Part shown: in pieces, positions 19,196-27,948 of the stretch
Layout of the letters: every line of letters starts with the position of its first letter
Numbering within the stretch: the stretch's first letter is position 1
Source: Amycolatopsis balhimycina FH 1894
GTDB lineage: Bacteria > Actinomycetota > Actinomycetes > Mycobacteriales > Pseudonocardiaceae
NCBI RefSeq assembly: GCF_000384295.1
Contig: NZ_KB913037.1
Coordinates: 660,762 to 724,761 of the forward strand
Direction: 5' to 3'
Length of the DNA: 64,000 bases
The notes under the pieces: model-generated
Databases searched by the model: none
The model's input: only the letters and a program-made list of their open reading frames with translations
Told to the model about the DNA's origin: nothing
Translations under genes and position numbers: made by a program

Positions 19196-19439
19196 TGACC
19201 TTCTCCGCAAACGAGTCATCCTGGCCTGACTCAACGCTGACTCCGGGTCGCCAGACCACGAAACCCGCGCCAGAGCCTGGACAACCCACACCATCACGGC
19301 GGACAGAACGGACTCCTGCTGGAGTATCAGAAGTCCCAGGGGGCCTGGATCGCTGCCGCTTCGCGTTCTGCCTGGCGCTTGCCGATACGGAGAGCCCGGC
19401 CAGCGACCGGAGCGGGATGAGTGGGCCGCCGGAAGAGGG

Positions 19440-19570
19440 CTGAGGGCAAGAAGCACAACGCTGCGCTGATCTGCTTGGCCCGCCGCCGCTGCGACGTGCT
19501 CTACGCCATGCTCCGCAACGGCACCCACTACCGGCATCCCGAACCAGCTCCTGCCCCGATCGCGGCTTGA
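19440..19570 (+). pseudogene. IS110-family transposase, C-terminal remnant
   Basis: Reads RAEGKKHNAALICLARRRCD followed by VLYAMLRNGTHY and a stop at 19568-19570. This is the highly conserved C-terminal end of IS110/IS116-type transposases (K-H-x-x-A-x-x-x-LARRR-x-x-VL). The rest of the gene is absent or unrecognisable upstream. Confidence 0.75.
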
Positions 19571-19574
19571 CAAT

Positions 19575-20029
19575 CACTGTGAGACGCCCCGCAGGTCGCC
19601 CCGCCGAACTCTGCGTCGCTGGTGAACGTCACCCCGTCGGATCCGCCGACCCTGTCGAACGTCGACGAGCAGTATGAAGGCTGTCTCTCCTTCTTCGACG
19701 TCCGCGGTCAGGTCCCGCGCCAGTCCGCTCGCCCTGTTCACCACGAAGTAGGTGTTGGGTGCTCCTGTCGGCACCAGTGCCCACATCCGGGTGGCGACGA
19801 AGGCGGAACAGGGAGCGAGTCTGAGCCGGACGTTGAGTGCTCCTCCCGGCGCGTCGACGCACTGGGACTACGCGGCGTTCCGGATCTGGTGATATCCGTC
19901 AACCGCGGCGGCGGCGTTGATCTCGGCGGCGCTCATGGGGGCGGCGCTCGCAGCCGCGGCCGTGCCGGCCAATGACAGGAACACGGCGGTTGTGATGGTC
20001 GTCAGCCGTAGGCGAGTTTTCGTGCGCAT
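19575..20029 (-). pseudogene. Secreted ricin-type lectin, nonsense and frameshift mutated
   Basis: The ATG at 20029, behind a clear AGGAGG site, opens MRTKTRLRLTTITTAVFLSL and a full signal peptide ending near ASAAP. The mature part begins AVDGYHQIRNAA, typical of a RICIN domain. A TAG follows at once, where most family members have S/G-x-x-CVDAPGG. The same frame continues SQCVDAPGGALNVRLRLA, MWALVPTGAPNTYFVVNRAS and DVEEGETAFILLV. Near 19665 the sense frame shifts to SDGVTFTSDAEFGGATCGAS. The end is cut by the IS110 remnant. With only the first codons read, a 53-residue secreted peptide would be made. Confidence 0.65.
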
Positions 20030-20050
20030 GTTTTCCTCCTTGGGGTCGTC

Positions 20051-20623
20051 TCACGTGCGGAACTGCGAGGTGTCCGGCGGCGGCCAGTAGGAGCACCGGG
20101 TTCCGGTGTGTACGTTGTCGCGCAGGTGTTCGCCGAGTTCGCGGTCGAGCGTGGTGATGTTCGCCAGGGCGCGTCGGATGGTCTTGCCGACCGCGATGCG
20201 CGCGCGTTCACCACGATCGGCGAAGTCGCGGACTTGGCCGCCGATCCCGGTCACAGCGGACAGCTCGTCGAGAAGCCAGTCGTACTCGACCTGCAGCCGG
20301 GCTGTCCCTACGTGGTCGTTGCGGGCTTGGTGCTCGTCGATCTCCGCGGTGAGCTGAGCGATCCGCAGGCGGTACTGGCTGAGTGCCGTGTGGTCCAGGA
20401 CGGGCTGGCCACGGCCCGTCGGGGTGCCTTCGCCGCGGCTGTGGAGTGTGCCGGCGAGGTCGAGTGCGTGGATCTCGGCGCCAGGGTTGTTCAGCAGCAC
20501 GGTAAGACGCCGCATCCCGACGCTGTTCCTGACGCGGACGCTGCGGCGACGCCAGTCGATGCGCCAGTTGAGGCCGTGTCGCACGCAGGTGATCGCCGCG
20601 GGCGGTGCTGGTGCTTGGGTCAT
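20051..20623 (-). CDS. Conserved actinobacterial protein with coiled-coil region
   Basis: A 190-residue soluble protein. The N-terminal 60 residues are basic with an aromatic patch (NWRIDWRRRSVRVRNSVGMRR), then LTVLLNNPGAEIHALDLAG. The second half is helical (YRLRIAQLTAEIDEHQARND, LQVEYDWLLDELSAVTG) and ends with GEHLRDNVHTGTRCSYWP. I recognise this tail from the C-termini of actinobacterial regulatory ATPases, where it follows a DNA-binding or NB-ARC part; here it stands alone. I chose the ATG at 20623, which has a GGTGGG site 6 bases upstream, over ATG at 20692. Confidence 0.75.
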   Translation of the reverse strand: MTQAPAPPAAITCVRHGLNWRIDWRRRSVRVRNSVGMRRLTVLLNNPGAEIHALDLAGTLHSRGEGTPTGRGQPVLDHTALSQYRLRIAQLTAEIDEHQARNDHVGTARLQVEYDWLLDELSAVTGIGGQVRDFADRGERARIAVGKTIRRALANITTLDRELGEHLRDNVHTGTRCSYWPPPDTSQFRT

Positions 20624-20707
20624 GGTGCCCACCGTCGCAGACCCCGTCGACAGACCGTCGATGGTGTCGCCGTGGCGGACCGGCGACACCACACGGCGAA
20701 CAGACCC

Positions 20708-21319
20708 TCAGTGCAGGATCGGATGGCTCCACGTCGTGTTGTTGGACCAGCGGATCAACCCGTTCGGATCGATCGTGCCCAGGAAGGTGCCGCCGGCGGT
20801 GAAACTGACCTCGATCGTCGATGCGTTGCGCGCGAACCCGACGCCGACCTGGGTGCCGTTGTCCAAGGTCACCCGGACGTAGCCGCCGGTGTTGGTGACG
20901 CGCCGGAACGATATGCCGTCCGTCCACGACCCGTTGATGTCGTGCACCAGCTGCCCGGTGAACACCCTGCGCCACACCGAACCGTTCGACCACTGGAGGA
21001 CGTCGCCGCCGCCGACGATCGTGCCGGTGAACCTGCCGGCGTCCGGGAAGGTGACGAAGAAGGTAGTCGCGCTGGTCACCTTTCCGAAGGCGGTGGGGCG
21101 GTTCGCGAACGACATGTTCACCACGAGGTTGTCGCCGCCCACACCGCCCTGAATGATGGACGGCATCGCCGACCCGTTGTCGGTCCAGTTCCCGGTGAGA
21201 CTGGTGGCGTTCGGCGCGACGGCGGTGCCCGCCTCGGCCACTCCCGCGCCGAGTCCCACTCCGACCGTGGTGAGCACGGTCGCCAACGCGCCCACCAACA
21301 ACACCCTGAGTAACTTCAT
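20708..21319 (-). CDS. Secreted protein with tandem beta-rich domains
   Basis: A 203-residue exported protein; the ATG at 21319 follows GAGGAG and opens MKLLRVLLVGALATVLTTVG, with signal peptide cleavage expected after VAEAG. The mature part has two similar halves, each with N-G-S-W/N-W-T-D, a strand-rich middle and a TGTI/LGTI-x-x-x-x-L-x-WSN-x-x-x-W ending (GGGDVLQWSNGSVWRR and DPNGLIRWSNNTTWSH). This is an internal duplication of about 85 residues. No enzyme motif is seen; a wall- or sugar-binding role is possible. It lies just downstream of, and is read toward, the gene at 20051-20623. Confidence 0.82.
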   Translation of the reverse strand: MKLLRVLLVGALATVLTTVGVGLGAGVAEAGTAVAPNATSLTGNWTDNGSAMPSIIQGGVGGDNLVVNMSFANRPTAFGKVTSATTFFVTFPDAGRFTGTIVGGGDVLQWSNGSVWRRVFTGQLVHDINGSWTDGISFRRVTNTGGYVRVTLDNGTQVGVGFARNASTIEVSFTAGGTFLGTIDPNGLIRWSNNTTWSHPILH

Positions 21320-21544
21320 GATCTGCCTCTCCTCAAGTGGAGGGTGGTCTGTCGACCACTCGTACCTGAGGCGTTCCAGAGTGTTCCACCGCGAGCACGG
21401 CCCGGACACCGCGCTCGATCGTGGAGGTCGGCTTCGCCAACGTTCGCGACCTGCCTGTGCCGGGCTGAACGAGCGGCAGCGGCTGTACCTGTCGACGATC
21501 GCGGAGAACATGGACTCCGACCTGCGATCGGGCACGGCCCTGAT

Positions 21545-22071
21545 TCAAGGTTGCGGCGATTCGATGTAGGACTTCAGCGCCGTTGCGAGGTCACTGTCGG
21601 CCGTGACCTCAGCGACTGCGGAATCTTTCGAACTTCCGGCTCCGATGTGGTCAGGACACTGTAAATCGACCAGCGTGTGACGACCATCGCTGTCCAGGTC
21701 GAACGTACCGACCAGCGCGGCGGTTCTCGACTGGCGTACTTCGTAGCGATACTGCACGTGATCCACCTCAAGCGCCTCTCCGCCGGGCGTGTCCACGCCG
21801 CTGGGCGTGTACGAGCTGCAGGAATAGCCGGTGTCGCTGCCCACGGAAAGCGGCACTCACACACCACCAGCTGCACCTTCGCGGCGTAGACGGAGCCGTG
21901 TTGCCCGTCCTGAAGCTGGGCTAGCCCATATCGACTTGGTTCGGGTACTGGTTCCCGCGCGGCCGGAAGTCTCGGCGCGAACAACCTCCCGAACACAGGG
22001 CGGCCGTCTTGATTTGTTGGATACTCCCAGCCCCCGGCCTTGATGAGGGTAGCTTCGGCGTGCTTCAGCAT
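21545..22071 (-). pseudogene. Hypothetical gene split by one frameshift
   Basis: Starting MLKHAEATLIKAGGWEYPTN, the frame runs through FGRLFAPRLP and VQLVVCECRFP. Near 21850 the coherent reading moves by one base to SVGSDTGYSCSSYTPSGVDT, EVDHVQYRYEVRQS and LVGTFDLDSDGRHTLVDLQC, ending IESPQP at 21545. The downstream half looks like a beta-rich extracellular domain with paired cysteines, but no signal peptide is present in what remains. A one-base deletion explains the break. The function is unknown. Confidence 0.5.
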
Positions 22072-22360
22072 CCCCTCATATTTCGCGCCCCCAGCGCCCC
22101 GCGGAGCGAGGCGGCGCTGGCGAGAAGCCGTGCCGGCACTGCGCAGCATCCCATCGAACTCCCCCGCACCGGGGTGACTGGGCGCGCTCGCCGGAAGCGC
22201 GCCTGCCACCCGTCCGGACCGGCCGGACCTTTACGGCCTCCACCGGTGACCTCCTCTGCGCGGCATCGTGCGCCCGCCGGGACGGCACCCGGAGGCGAAT
22301 GGGCGATGTTGCGCCGGAATGGCGAGTGACGAGCCGTGTTCGCTCGGTACGTTGTAGGCC

Positions 22361-23290
22361 ATGCCCGATCACGACGACGTCGACTACGCCAAGCGTCTCG
22401 GAGCCGCGATCCGCAACCACCGGATGTCCCAGGGGATGTCGTTGCGGGCCTTGGCGAAAGAGCTCCACCTCAGCGGGCACGGGAGCCTGGTCGACTACGA
22501 GCTGGGCCGCCGGATCCCGCCGCAGAACCTGGTCGAAGGCTGCGAACGCGTCTTCCGGATCTCCGACGGCGCGTTGCGGAACCTGCGCGAGAAGGCGCTG
22601 ACCGAGCGGGCCGACCTCAGCACCGAGCGGCTCCTGCGGCCGCCCGAGCCCGAGACCACCACCGCGCCCGCAGTCACCGCCGGGCCCGCAGTCACCGCCG
22701 GGCCCGTGCGGCGCTGGACGCCGCGGCGCCGGCTGGTCGTCGTCGCGGCCGCGGTGGTGGTGCTCGCCGGGCTGGCGGCCGGGGTCTGGCGGTGGAGTTC
22801 GCCCGGGACGGCGACACCCTCGCTGGCGGCGTCGCCGCCCGTGCGGTTCGGCTTCGAAGACGGCATCGAGCGGTGGAGCCCGCTGTGGGGCGGCCCGCGG
22901 ATCCGCTACGACGTCTCCGCGACCACGGCCTACGAAGGCAAGCAGTCCCTGCAGATCACCACCACCGGGTTCAGCAACATGACGGACAAGTCGCTGGGCA
23001 CCACCCACGGGCTGGAAACCCTGCGGCCGGGCATGAAGGTCACCTGCTACCTGCGGGTGCCACTGCCGGAACGCGCGAGCGTGCGGTTCTTCGCCTACGA
23101 CTCGAAATCCCACCGCTTCTGGGCCCTCGAGACCCCGGAGGGCGGTGAGGCGCAGCTGCCGTCGGACACCGCGTGGAAGCGCTACGACTGGACAGTGCCG
23201 AACATCGACCTCGTGCACGCCATCGGCATCGAGATCTACCAGTTCACCGACGACCCGGTCATCCTCTGGCTCGACGCCGTCGGATGGTGA
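22361..23290 (+). CDS. Membrane-anchored XRE-family regulator with outer carbohydrate-binding-like domain
   Basis: 309 residues. Residues about 8-70 are an XRE helix-turn-helix (YAKRLGAAIRNHRMSQGMSL, ALAKELHLSGHGSLVDYELG). A linker with two copies of an 18-bp repeat (PAVTAG twice) leads to one transmembrane helix, RRRLVVVAAAVVVLAGLAAG, at about 122-142. The outer 150 residues are a beta-sandwich starting FGFEDGIERWSPLWGG and ending VILWLDAVGW. The same start (F-x-FEDxG...W) and end (VYLDAVGW) occur in the last domain of the glycoside hydrolase at 24350. A one-component sensor that binds a glycan outside and controls DNA inside is a reasonable inference. Confidence 0.85.
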   Translation: MPDHDDVDYAKRLGAAIRNHRMSQGMSLRALAKELHLSGHGSLVDYELGRRIPPQNLVEGCERVFRISDGALRNLREKALTERADLSTERLLRPPEPETTTAPAVTAGPAVTAGPVRRWTPRRRLVVVAAAVVVLAGLAAGVWRWSSPGTATPSLAASPPVRFGFEDGIERWSPLWGGPRIRYDVSATTAYEGKQSLQITTTGFSNMTDKSLGTTHGLETLRPGMKVTCYLRVPLPERASVRFFAYDSKSHRFWALETPEGGEAQLPSDTAWKRYDWTVPNIDLVHAIGIEIYQFTDDPVILWLDAVGW

Positions 23291-23330
23291 CCCGCGCCGA
23301 CCGGCTCCCACTCTCACCGGCCGACGCGGA

Positions 23331-23576
23331 TCACCCGGTCAGGACAACGGCCACGGTTCCGTTCTCGCCCACCGAAACCCGGTCCGAGGCGTGATCGATC
23401 GTGGCCCACGGGTGCGCCTGCGACCCGTCGCCCGAGCTGTCGCTTCCCGCCGGAGACACGTAGTACTGCAGTGCGCCGGCCGCGGTCGCGCCCTGCCCGA
23501 GCCCGGTGAAGACCCCCAGGTACATCACCGTGCCGGCCACGGGAACCAGTGCCAGTGCCAGCTTTGCCTTGCTCAC
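23331..23576 (-). pseudogene. Secreted parallel beta-helix protein, N-terminal fragment
   Basis: An 81-residue ORF opening MSKAKLALALVPVAGTVMYL, with a hydrophobic export signal and then YYVSPAGSDSSGDGSQAHPW and ATIDHA. This is the standard opening of right-handed beta-helix lyases and glycosidases (YVSPxGSDxxxGTxxxPW-TI). It stops after VSVGENGTVAVVLTG, whereas relatives run to 400-700 residues. No continuation is seen before the divergent or convergent neighbours. Compare the intact gene at 34348. Confidence 0.6.
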
Positions 23577-23624
23577 TTCCGCAAACCTCCTCGTGCGGTG
23601 GTCGGGGATGGCCGTCGCGGCACG

Positions 23625-24119
23625 TCAGCCGCCGTGGCAGTCGTTCTCGCCACGGGAGGTGACGGTGATCTCCGGGCTGTTGGTCGTCGTGTCGTTGACC
23701 TGCCTGCCGTTGACGTAGAGCCGGAAGTAGGCGTGCACCTTGATGTCGGTGTCGGCGGGCACGGGCCGCCAGTCCGCGTTGCACCAGTAGCCGGAGACGG
23801 GGTGGTGGCCCGGCGAGCACGAGCTCCCGTCCTGGAACTCGTCGCCGAACCGCCGGTTGCTCCGGTCCCACAGCTCCACGACGATCCGGCAGTTGCCGGG
23901 CAGGGCGGGCTGGTTGACGTAGTAGTCGGGGTAGGCCCGGTCGTGGTTGTTCCGGTTGTTGACGCAGATGCCGATGCTGTAGCCGCCCGGGTGGTACGTG
24001 AGGCAGCCGCCGTCGGCCGCCTGCGCCGGCGTCGTGGCCAAGGGCGCGGCCAGGGCACCGAAACCGAGCAGCGACAGCGCGGTCACAGTCGTGCGCCGCG
24101 GAAAGCGAGGCGAAGACAT
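23625..24119 (-). CDS. Small secreted cysteine-rich protein
   Basis: A 164-residue exported protein; the ATG at 24119 sits behind TGGAGG and opens MSSPRFPRRTTVTALSLLGF, with cleavage after AQA near residue 34. The mature domain has six cysteines in GGCLTYHPGG, GICVNNRNNHD, GNCRIVVELWD, SSCSPGHHP, YWCNADWRPV and NDCHGG, which could form three disulfides, and many aromatic residues. No known enzyme family is recognised. It precedes the beta-helix fragment at 23331-23576 on the same strand (48-base gap) and is divergent from the glycoside hydrolase gene. Confidence 0.8.
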   Translation of the reverse strand: MSSPRFPRRTTVTALSLLGFGALAAPLATTPAQAADGGCLTYHPGGYSIGICVNNRNNHDRAYPDYYVNQPALPGNCRIVVELWDRSNRRFGDEFQDGSSCSPGHHPVSGYWCNADWRPVPADTDIKVHAYFRLYVNGRQVNDTTTNSPEITVTSRGENDCHGG

Positions 24120-24349
24120 GGTTTCCTCCAGGTCGTGGGGTGGGCCGGAATTGGACAGCGCGAATGCTCCCCGCAGGACGCCGGTGGTCGCAGCCACTGC
24201 GACCGGACGCGGACCAACACCGGACCGGCGGCCGGTCACCGCGTGGTCCGCGTCCGGTCCGCGCTTGGTCCGCACCCGCGGTGACCAGGCCGGAAGCCGT
24301 TAACGTGCGGGCCGTCGCTTTCGTGCCGCCCATGCCGGAAGGAACTCTT

Positions 24350-25888
24350 GTGCAGCCGAGAACGCATCGATGGTTCGCCCCACCCGCGGCCCTGCTCGCC
24401 GCGCTCGCCGCCCTGCTCGCCGCGCTCGCCGCCGTGGTCTTCGCGGTCCGGTCCACACCCGCCCGCGGCGACGACGGCCCGCCGGTGTCCCCGCTGCTGT
24501 GGGGCGAAAACCTCACCCTCGACCCGAATTCGCTGAACAGCGACTGGTTCCTCACCCAGCCCGCCCTGCGGGCCGGGCTCGCCGCCGCGCACACCAGCGT
24601 GATCCGGATGCCCGTGCGCGGGCCGTCGCCCGACCAGGCGGGCATCGCGAACCGGGCCGAGTTCCAGTTGGCGGCCCGGCAGGTCCGGGAGCTCGGCCTC
24701 ACCCCGCTGGTCATCCTGCGCAACCCGCAGGACCCGGACCTGCTCGCCGACGACACCGAAGTGGTCCGTTACGTCAACTCCGTCTTCGGAAACCAGCCGG
24801 TCTACTACGAGTGGGCCAACGAGACCGACCTCCCGGGCAGTCCCGGCCAGGTCGGCGCCGCCGACTACGTCGCCAGCTGGAACCACACCGTCCCGGCCCT
24901 GAAGGCGGCGGCCAACCCCGGCGCGCGGTTCCTCGGCCCGGCCGGCTACCAGCTGAACACCGCCGACCTGAGCTACCTGAAGACGTTCCTGGCCGGCGCG
25001 AACCCGCGGCCGGACGCGGTCAGCTGGCACGAGTACACCTGCAACGACGCCACCAAGACCGAAGACCAGTGCCTGGCCGCCCTCGGCAGCTGGCCCAAGC
25101 ACCTCACGGCCGCGAGGAACCTGATGACCGACACGATCGGGCAGCAGCTGCCGATCTGGGTCACGGAGTGGAACTACACGCCCGACATCGTGCACGGCGA
25201 CGGCAAGCACGCCGACGCCGACTTCCTCCGCCGGTGGACCACCACGGCACTGCAGACCCTCGCCGCGAACGGCGTCACCGCCTCGATGCACTTCGACGTC
25301 CGCAACCAGCAGCAGGACCACCTCCCCCTGGTCGAGGGCGACGGAACCCTCGCCCCGGAAGGCATCGCGTTCAAAGCCGCCTACGACGCGCTGGCCGGCA
25401 CCCCGCCGACCACCACGACCACCACCTCGGTCCCGGCGCCCGGCCCGAAGTACTCCTTCGAGGACGCGGGACTCGACGGCTGGGCCGGCACCGGGCACGT
25501 CAGCGCGCTCGCCGGCAGCACCGACGTCGGTGGCGAGGACGGCACCCACGCCCTGCGGGTGACGTTCACCTCGAACAGCGCCGCCGACCAGCCGTACGTC
25601 CACGTCAACCCGCCAGGCGGCGGCCCCGGCGCCGGCCGTCCCCTGACCGCCCACTTCTACGTCCCCGGCACGACCACGGCGACCGTCACCGCGAAGCTGT
25701 ACGTCCAGGACCTGTCCGGAACCTGGCACATCGGCGCCGACACGGTCCTCAGCCAACGCGGCTCCTGGACTGAGCTGAGCTACACGCCCTCCGGCTACTC
25801 CGGCAACGCCCAGCAGATCGGCGTGCAGCTGCGCGAAAGCCCCGTCGGCACCGCCGCCACCGTCTACCTCGACGCCGTCGGCTGGTGA
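24350..25888 (+). CDS. Secreted or anchored clan-A-like glycoside hydrolase with C-terminal carbohydrate-binding domain
   Basis: 512 residues from GTG at 24350, behind GGAAGGA. The N-terminus has an unusually long uncleaved-looking hydrophobic stretch built from a 21-bp DNA repeat (AALLAAL twice). Residues about 45-360 form a TIM-barrel glycosidase. The likely acid/base is E158 in YYEWANETD, the nucleophile E273 in WVTEWNYTP, plus WHEY at 226-229. A threonine/proline linker (PPTTTTTTSVPAP) leads to a beta-sandwich of about 145 residues ending VYLDAVGW, similar to the outer domain of the regulator at 22361. The family resembles GH39/GH-A enzymes; the substrate is unknown. It probably acts outside the cell on plant or fungal glycans. 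Confidence 0.82.
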   Translation: MQPRTHRWFAPPAALLAALAALLAALAAVVFAVRSTPARGDDGPPVSPLLWGENLTLDPNSLNSDWFLTQPALRAGLAAAHTSVIRMPVRGPSPDQAGIANRAEFQLAARQVRELGLTPLVILRNPQDPDLLADDTEVVRYVNSVFGNQPVYYEWANETDLPGSPGQVGAADYVASWNHTVPALKAAANPGARFLGPAGYQLNTADLSYLKTFLAGANPRPDAVSWHEYTCNDATKTEDQCLAALGSWPKHLTAARNLMTDTIGQQLPIWVTEWNYTPDIVHGDGKHADADFLRRWTTTALQTLAANGVTASMHFDVRNQQQDHLPLVEGDGTLAPEGIAFKAAYDALAGTPPTTTTTTSVPAPGPKYSFEDAGLDGWAGTGHVSALAGSTDVGGEDGTHALRVTFTSNSAADQPYVHVNPPGGGPGAGRPLTAHFYVPGTTTATVTAKLYVQDLSGTWHIGADTVLSQRGSWTELSYTPSGYSGNAQQIGVQLRESPVGTAATVYLDAVGW

Positions 25889-25984
25889 CACTCGGCTGGC
25901 GCGGTTCGCAGACGATTGTTGGCACGGTGACGACCCGAGGTCCGGCTTCGCCGCAGCAGGAAGCCGCGGTCTGTCAAGCAGCGG

Positions 25985-26360
25985 ATTGACGCGACGAGTC
26001 CTGCGACTGGCCGCCTGGCCACCGCGCCGGGTGGTGTGGTCGGATGTCGCGGTGGATCTGGTTAGGCCGTAATGATGCCGCGCCTGCCCGGTGGCCGGGC
26101 CATGGTTGGCCTGTAGGTACGCCACCCGACCTGGCCTTCAACGCCTGCTTGCCGCCATCGCGGTACTTCGCGATCCAGCCGAACACCGTGCTACGCGCCA
26201 TCCCCAAGGTCACCGCGACCTCCTCCGGATGCTGCCCAGCCTCCACCGCGGCCACCGCCCGCAGACGACCGGGCGGCTGTGGTTGCGGGGCCACCCGCGG
26301 CCGGGGAAGCCGACGAAGGCCGGCCTTCCGGGCTATCCCTGCGCGGGCAGCTTCCGCCCG
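25985..26360 (-). pseudogene. IS630-type transposase remnant
   Basis: A minus-strand segment contains AVEAGQHPEEVAVTLGMARS and VFGWIAKYRDGGKQALKAR, the N-terminal helix-turn-helix and linker of IS630-family transposases. The DDE core is absent and the flanking frames are broken. It fills most of the 600 bases between the hydrolase and the membrane-protein gene; 26360-26496 shows nothing further. Confidence 0.65.
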
Positions 26361-26496
26361 GCCTGAGCCGTGGCGGCGTCTTCCTACGTCAGCGTGCGTA
26401 TCTCCGATGGCCGCCCTCACACCGACGCGGAGAGCCGGCGCCTGCGGCAAGGTCGGGAGTCATCCGCAGCAAAAGACTCCCGAAGGAGCATGGATC

Positions 26497-27195
26497 ATGG
26501 GGTCCACACCGGCATCCGACGTCCCGGCACACCAGCCCACCACGACGCGGTGGGCCCTGACAGGGGCGATCGTGTTCCTGGTCGCGTACCTGTTGGTGAA
26601 CTTCGCCGGCGTCCTCAGTGACCGGAGCCTGCCCCTGCCCGACGCCCCAGCAGCCGACGTCGCGGCGTACTACTCAGCCAACCCCGCGGCCACCGTGGCC
26701 GTCGCCCTGCTGCAGGCCGTCTCCGTTCTCGGTTTCGCCGGATTCGCCCGCGCCGTCGTCCGGATCCCGGCCACCGAACCGGCCAGGGCACGCCTGCTCG
26801 CCGGTACCGCGGGAATCTCCGTGCTGGCGATGCTGGTGTCGTGCGCTTTCTCCCTCGCCTTGGCGATCGTCGCCGGCTCGGCGTCCTTGGCCACCGTCCA
26901 GACGCTGCGGCTGGGCAGCTTCTACGCCGGCGGGGTCGTCAACGTGGTCACCTTGGGCCTGTTCGTCCTCGTTGCCGCGACCGCCCTCGCCCGCGGCGGC
27001 TTCCTCGGCGCGCCGTCCCGCTGGTTCGGCTACGTCGCGGGGACTCTGGCGACGCTCTCGGTGCTGTCGTTGGTGTTCTACTACGCGAGCGCCTTCCTGC
27101 CCATCGGCCGGATCCTGTCGATGGTGTGGACGGTGGCCGCCGCCATCGTCCTCGCCAGACACCGCCGCCCGGTCGTGGCGGGATCCCCCGCGTAG
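26497..27195 (+). CDS. Six-pass membrane protein of unknown function
   Basis: A 232-residue integral membrane protein; the ATG at 26497 lies behind GAAGGA. Hydrophobic helices include LTGAIVFLVAYLLVNFAGV, TVAVALLQAVSVLGFAGFAR, ISVLAMLVSCAFSLALAIVA, GGVVNVVTLGLFVLVAATAL, FGYVAGTLATLSVLSLVFYY and ILSMVWTVAAAIVLA. An extracytoplasmic loop after the first helix carries an acidic SDRSLPLPDAPAADV. It resembles DUF4386-like or general actinobacterial membrane proteins without known role. No operon partner is present. Confidence 0.85.
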   Translation: MGSTPASDVPAHQPTTTRWALTGAIVFLVAYLLVNFAGVLSDRSLPLPDAPAADVAAYYSANPAATVAVALLQAVSVLGFAGFARAVVRIPATEPARARLLAGTAGISVLAMLVSCAFSLALAIVAGSASLATVQTLRLGSFYAGGVVNVVTLGLFVLVAATALARGGFLGAPSRWFGYVAGTLATLSVLSLVFYYASAFLPIGRILSMVWTVAAAIVLARHRRPVVAGSPA

Positions 27196-27204
27196 GACGC
27201 CTCG

Positions 27205-27285
27205 TCACCAGGGGCCGATCCCGCCGAGCATGCCGGAGATGAACCGCTTCTGGAGGAAGAAAATAAACGCCTTACGCTGATGAGC
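27205..27285 (-). pseudogene. Possible ABC sugar permease, terminal scrap
   Basis: About 25 residues reading KAFIFFLQKRFISGMLGGIG then PW and a stop resemble the C-terminal end of MalG-type sugar ABC permeases (FxxLQxxFxxGxxxGxxKG). Nothing upstream supports a longer gene, so this is tentative. The rest of 27285-27948 contains no gene I can support. Confidence 0.3.
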
Positions 27286-27948
27286 GGATATTCGCAACCT
27301 TGGGACGAGCTGCGGACGACTGGAATGTTCAGCCGTAGTGCGCCAAGCGCCGTTACTGTGGGCGGCGTGGAGCGCCGGATCGACCTCAGCAATCTTGATC
27401 TCGACCGGGCGGCCGTGATGGTGGCCGCCCGGCGTGGCGGCCGTGAGCTGGGACTGGCGGCCGATGAGCTCACTCGGATGGACAACGACGTTCCATGGCC
27501 GGCGCCGCTTCTGCGGGATCGCGGCCAGGCGCGTCGGCCGATGTCGTGTGGGGTGTGCGTGTGCACGGGGACGCGGGGGAAGCGAGTTCGTGCTGTACGC
27601 CGGCGGCTGGGCGGACGTTGTTGGGCTGGCCCGCATGGCGGCCCACGGGAGGTTAGGCGTGCCCGCTGAGTCGGATCGATTGTGATGAGACTGACTACCG
27701 TGCTCACCAGAGCCGATAGGTCGACGGCCAGGATGGCCTCCACACCGGCTCCCTTCGCTTCTGCGCGGCAGCGTGAGCGACGACGGCGTTCGGCCGGGCA
27801 ACGATGGTGCGGCCGGCGGCTTCGGGGCATCTGTGGCGGCTGCGCGGTCACAATCTCACCGCCCAGACCGGGCCGGTCCGCTGCTGCGCCACTCTCGTGC
27901 CGATCCTGCGGGCGAATCTCGTTGGTGCTGCCGGGCATACTGAAAGTC

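Noticed and set aside
27280..27669. A plus-strand ORF of 129 codons as a real gene
   Set aside because: Composition is arginine- and cysteine-rich in the second half, no ribosome site, no recognisable domain.
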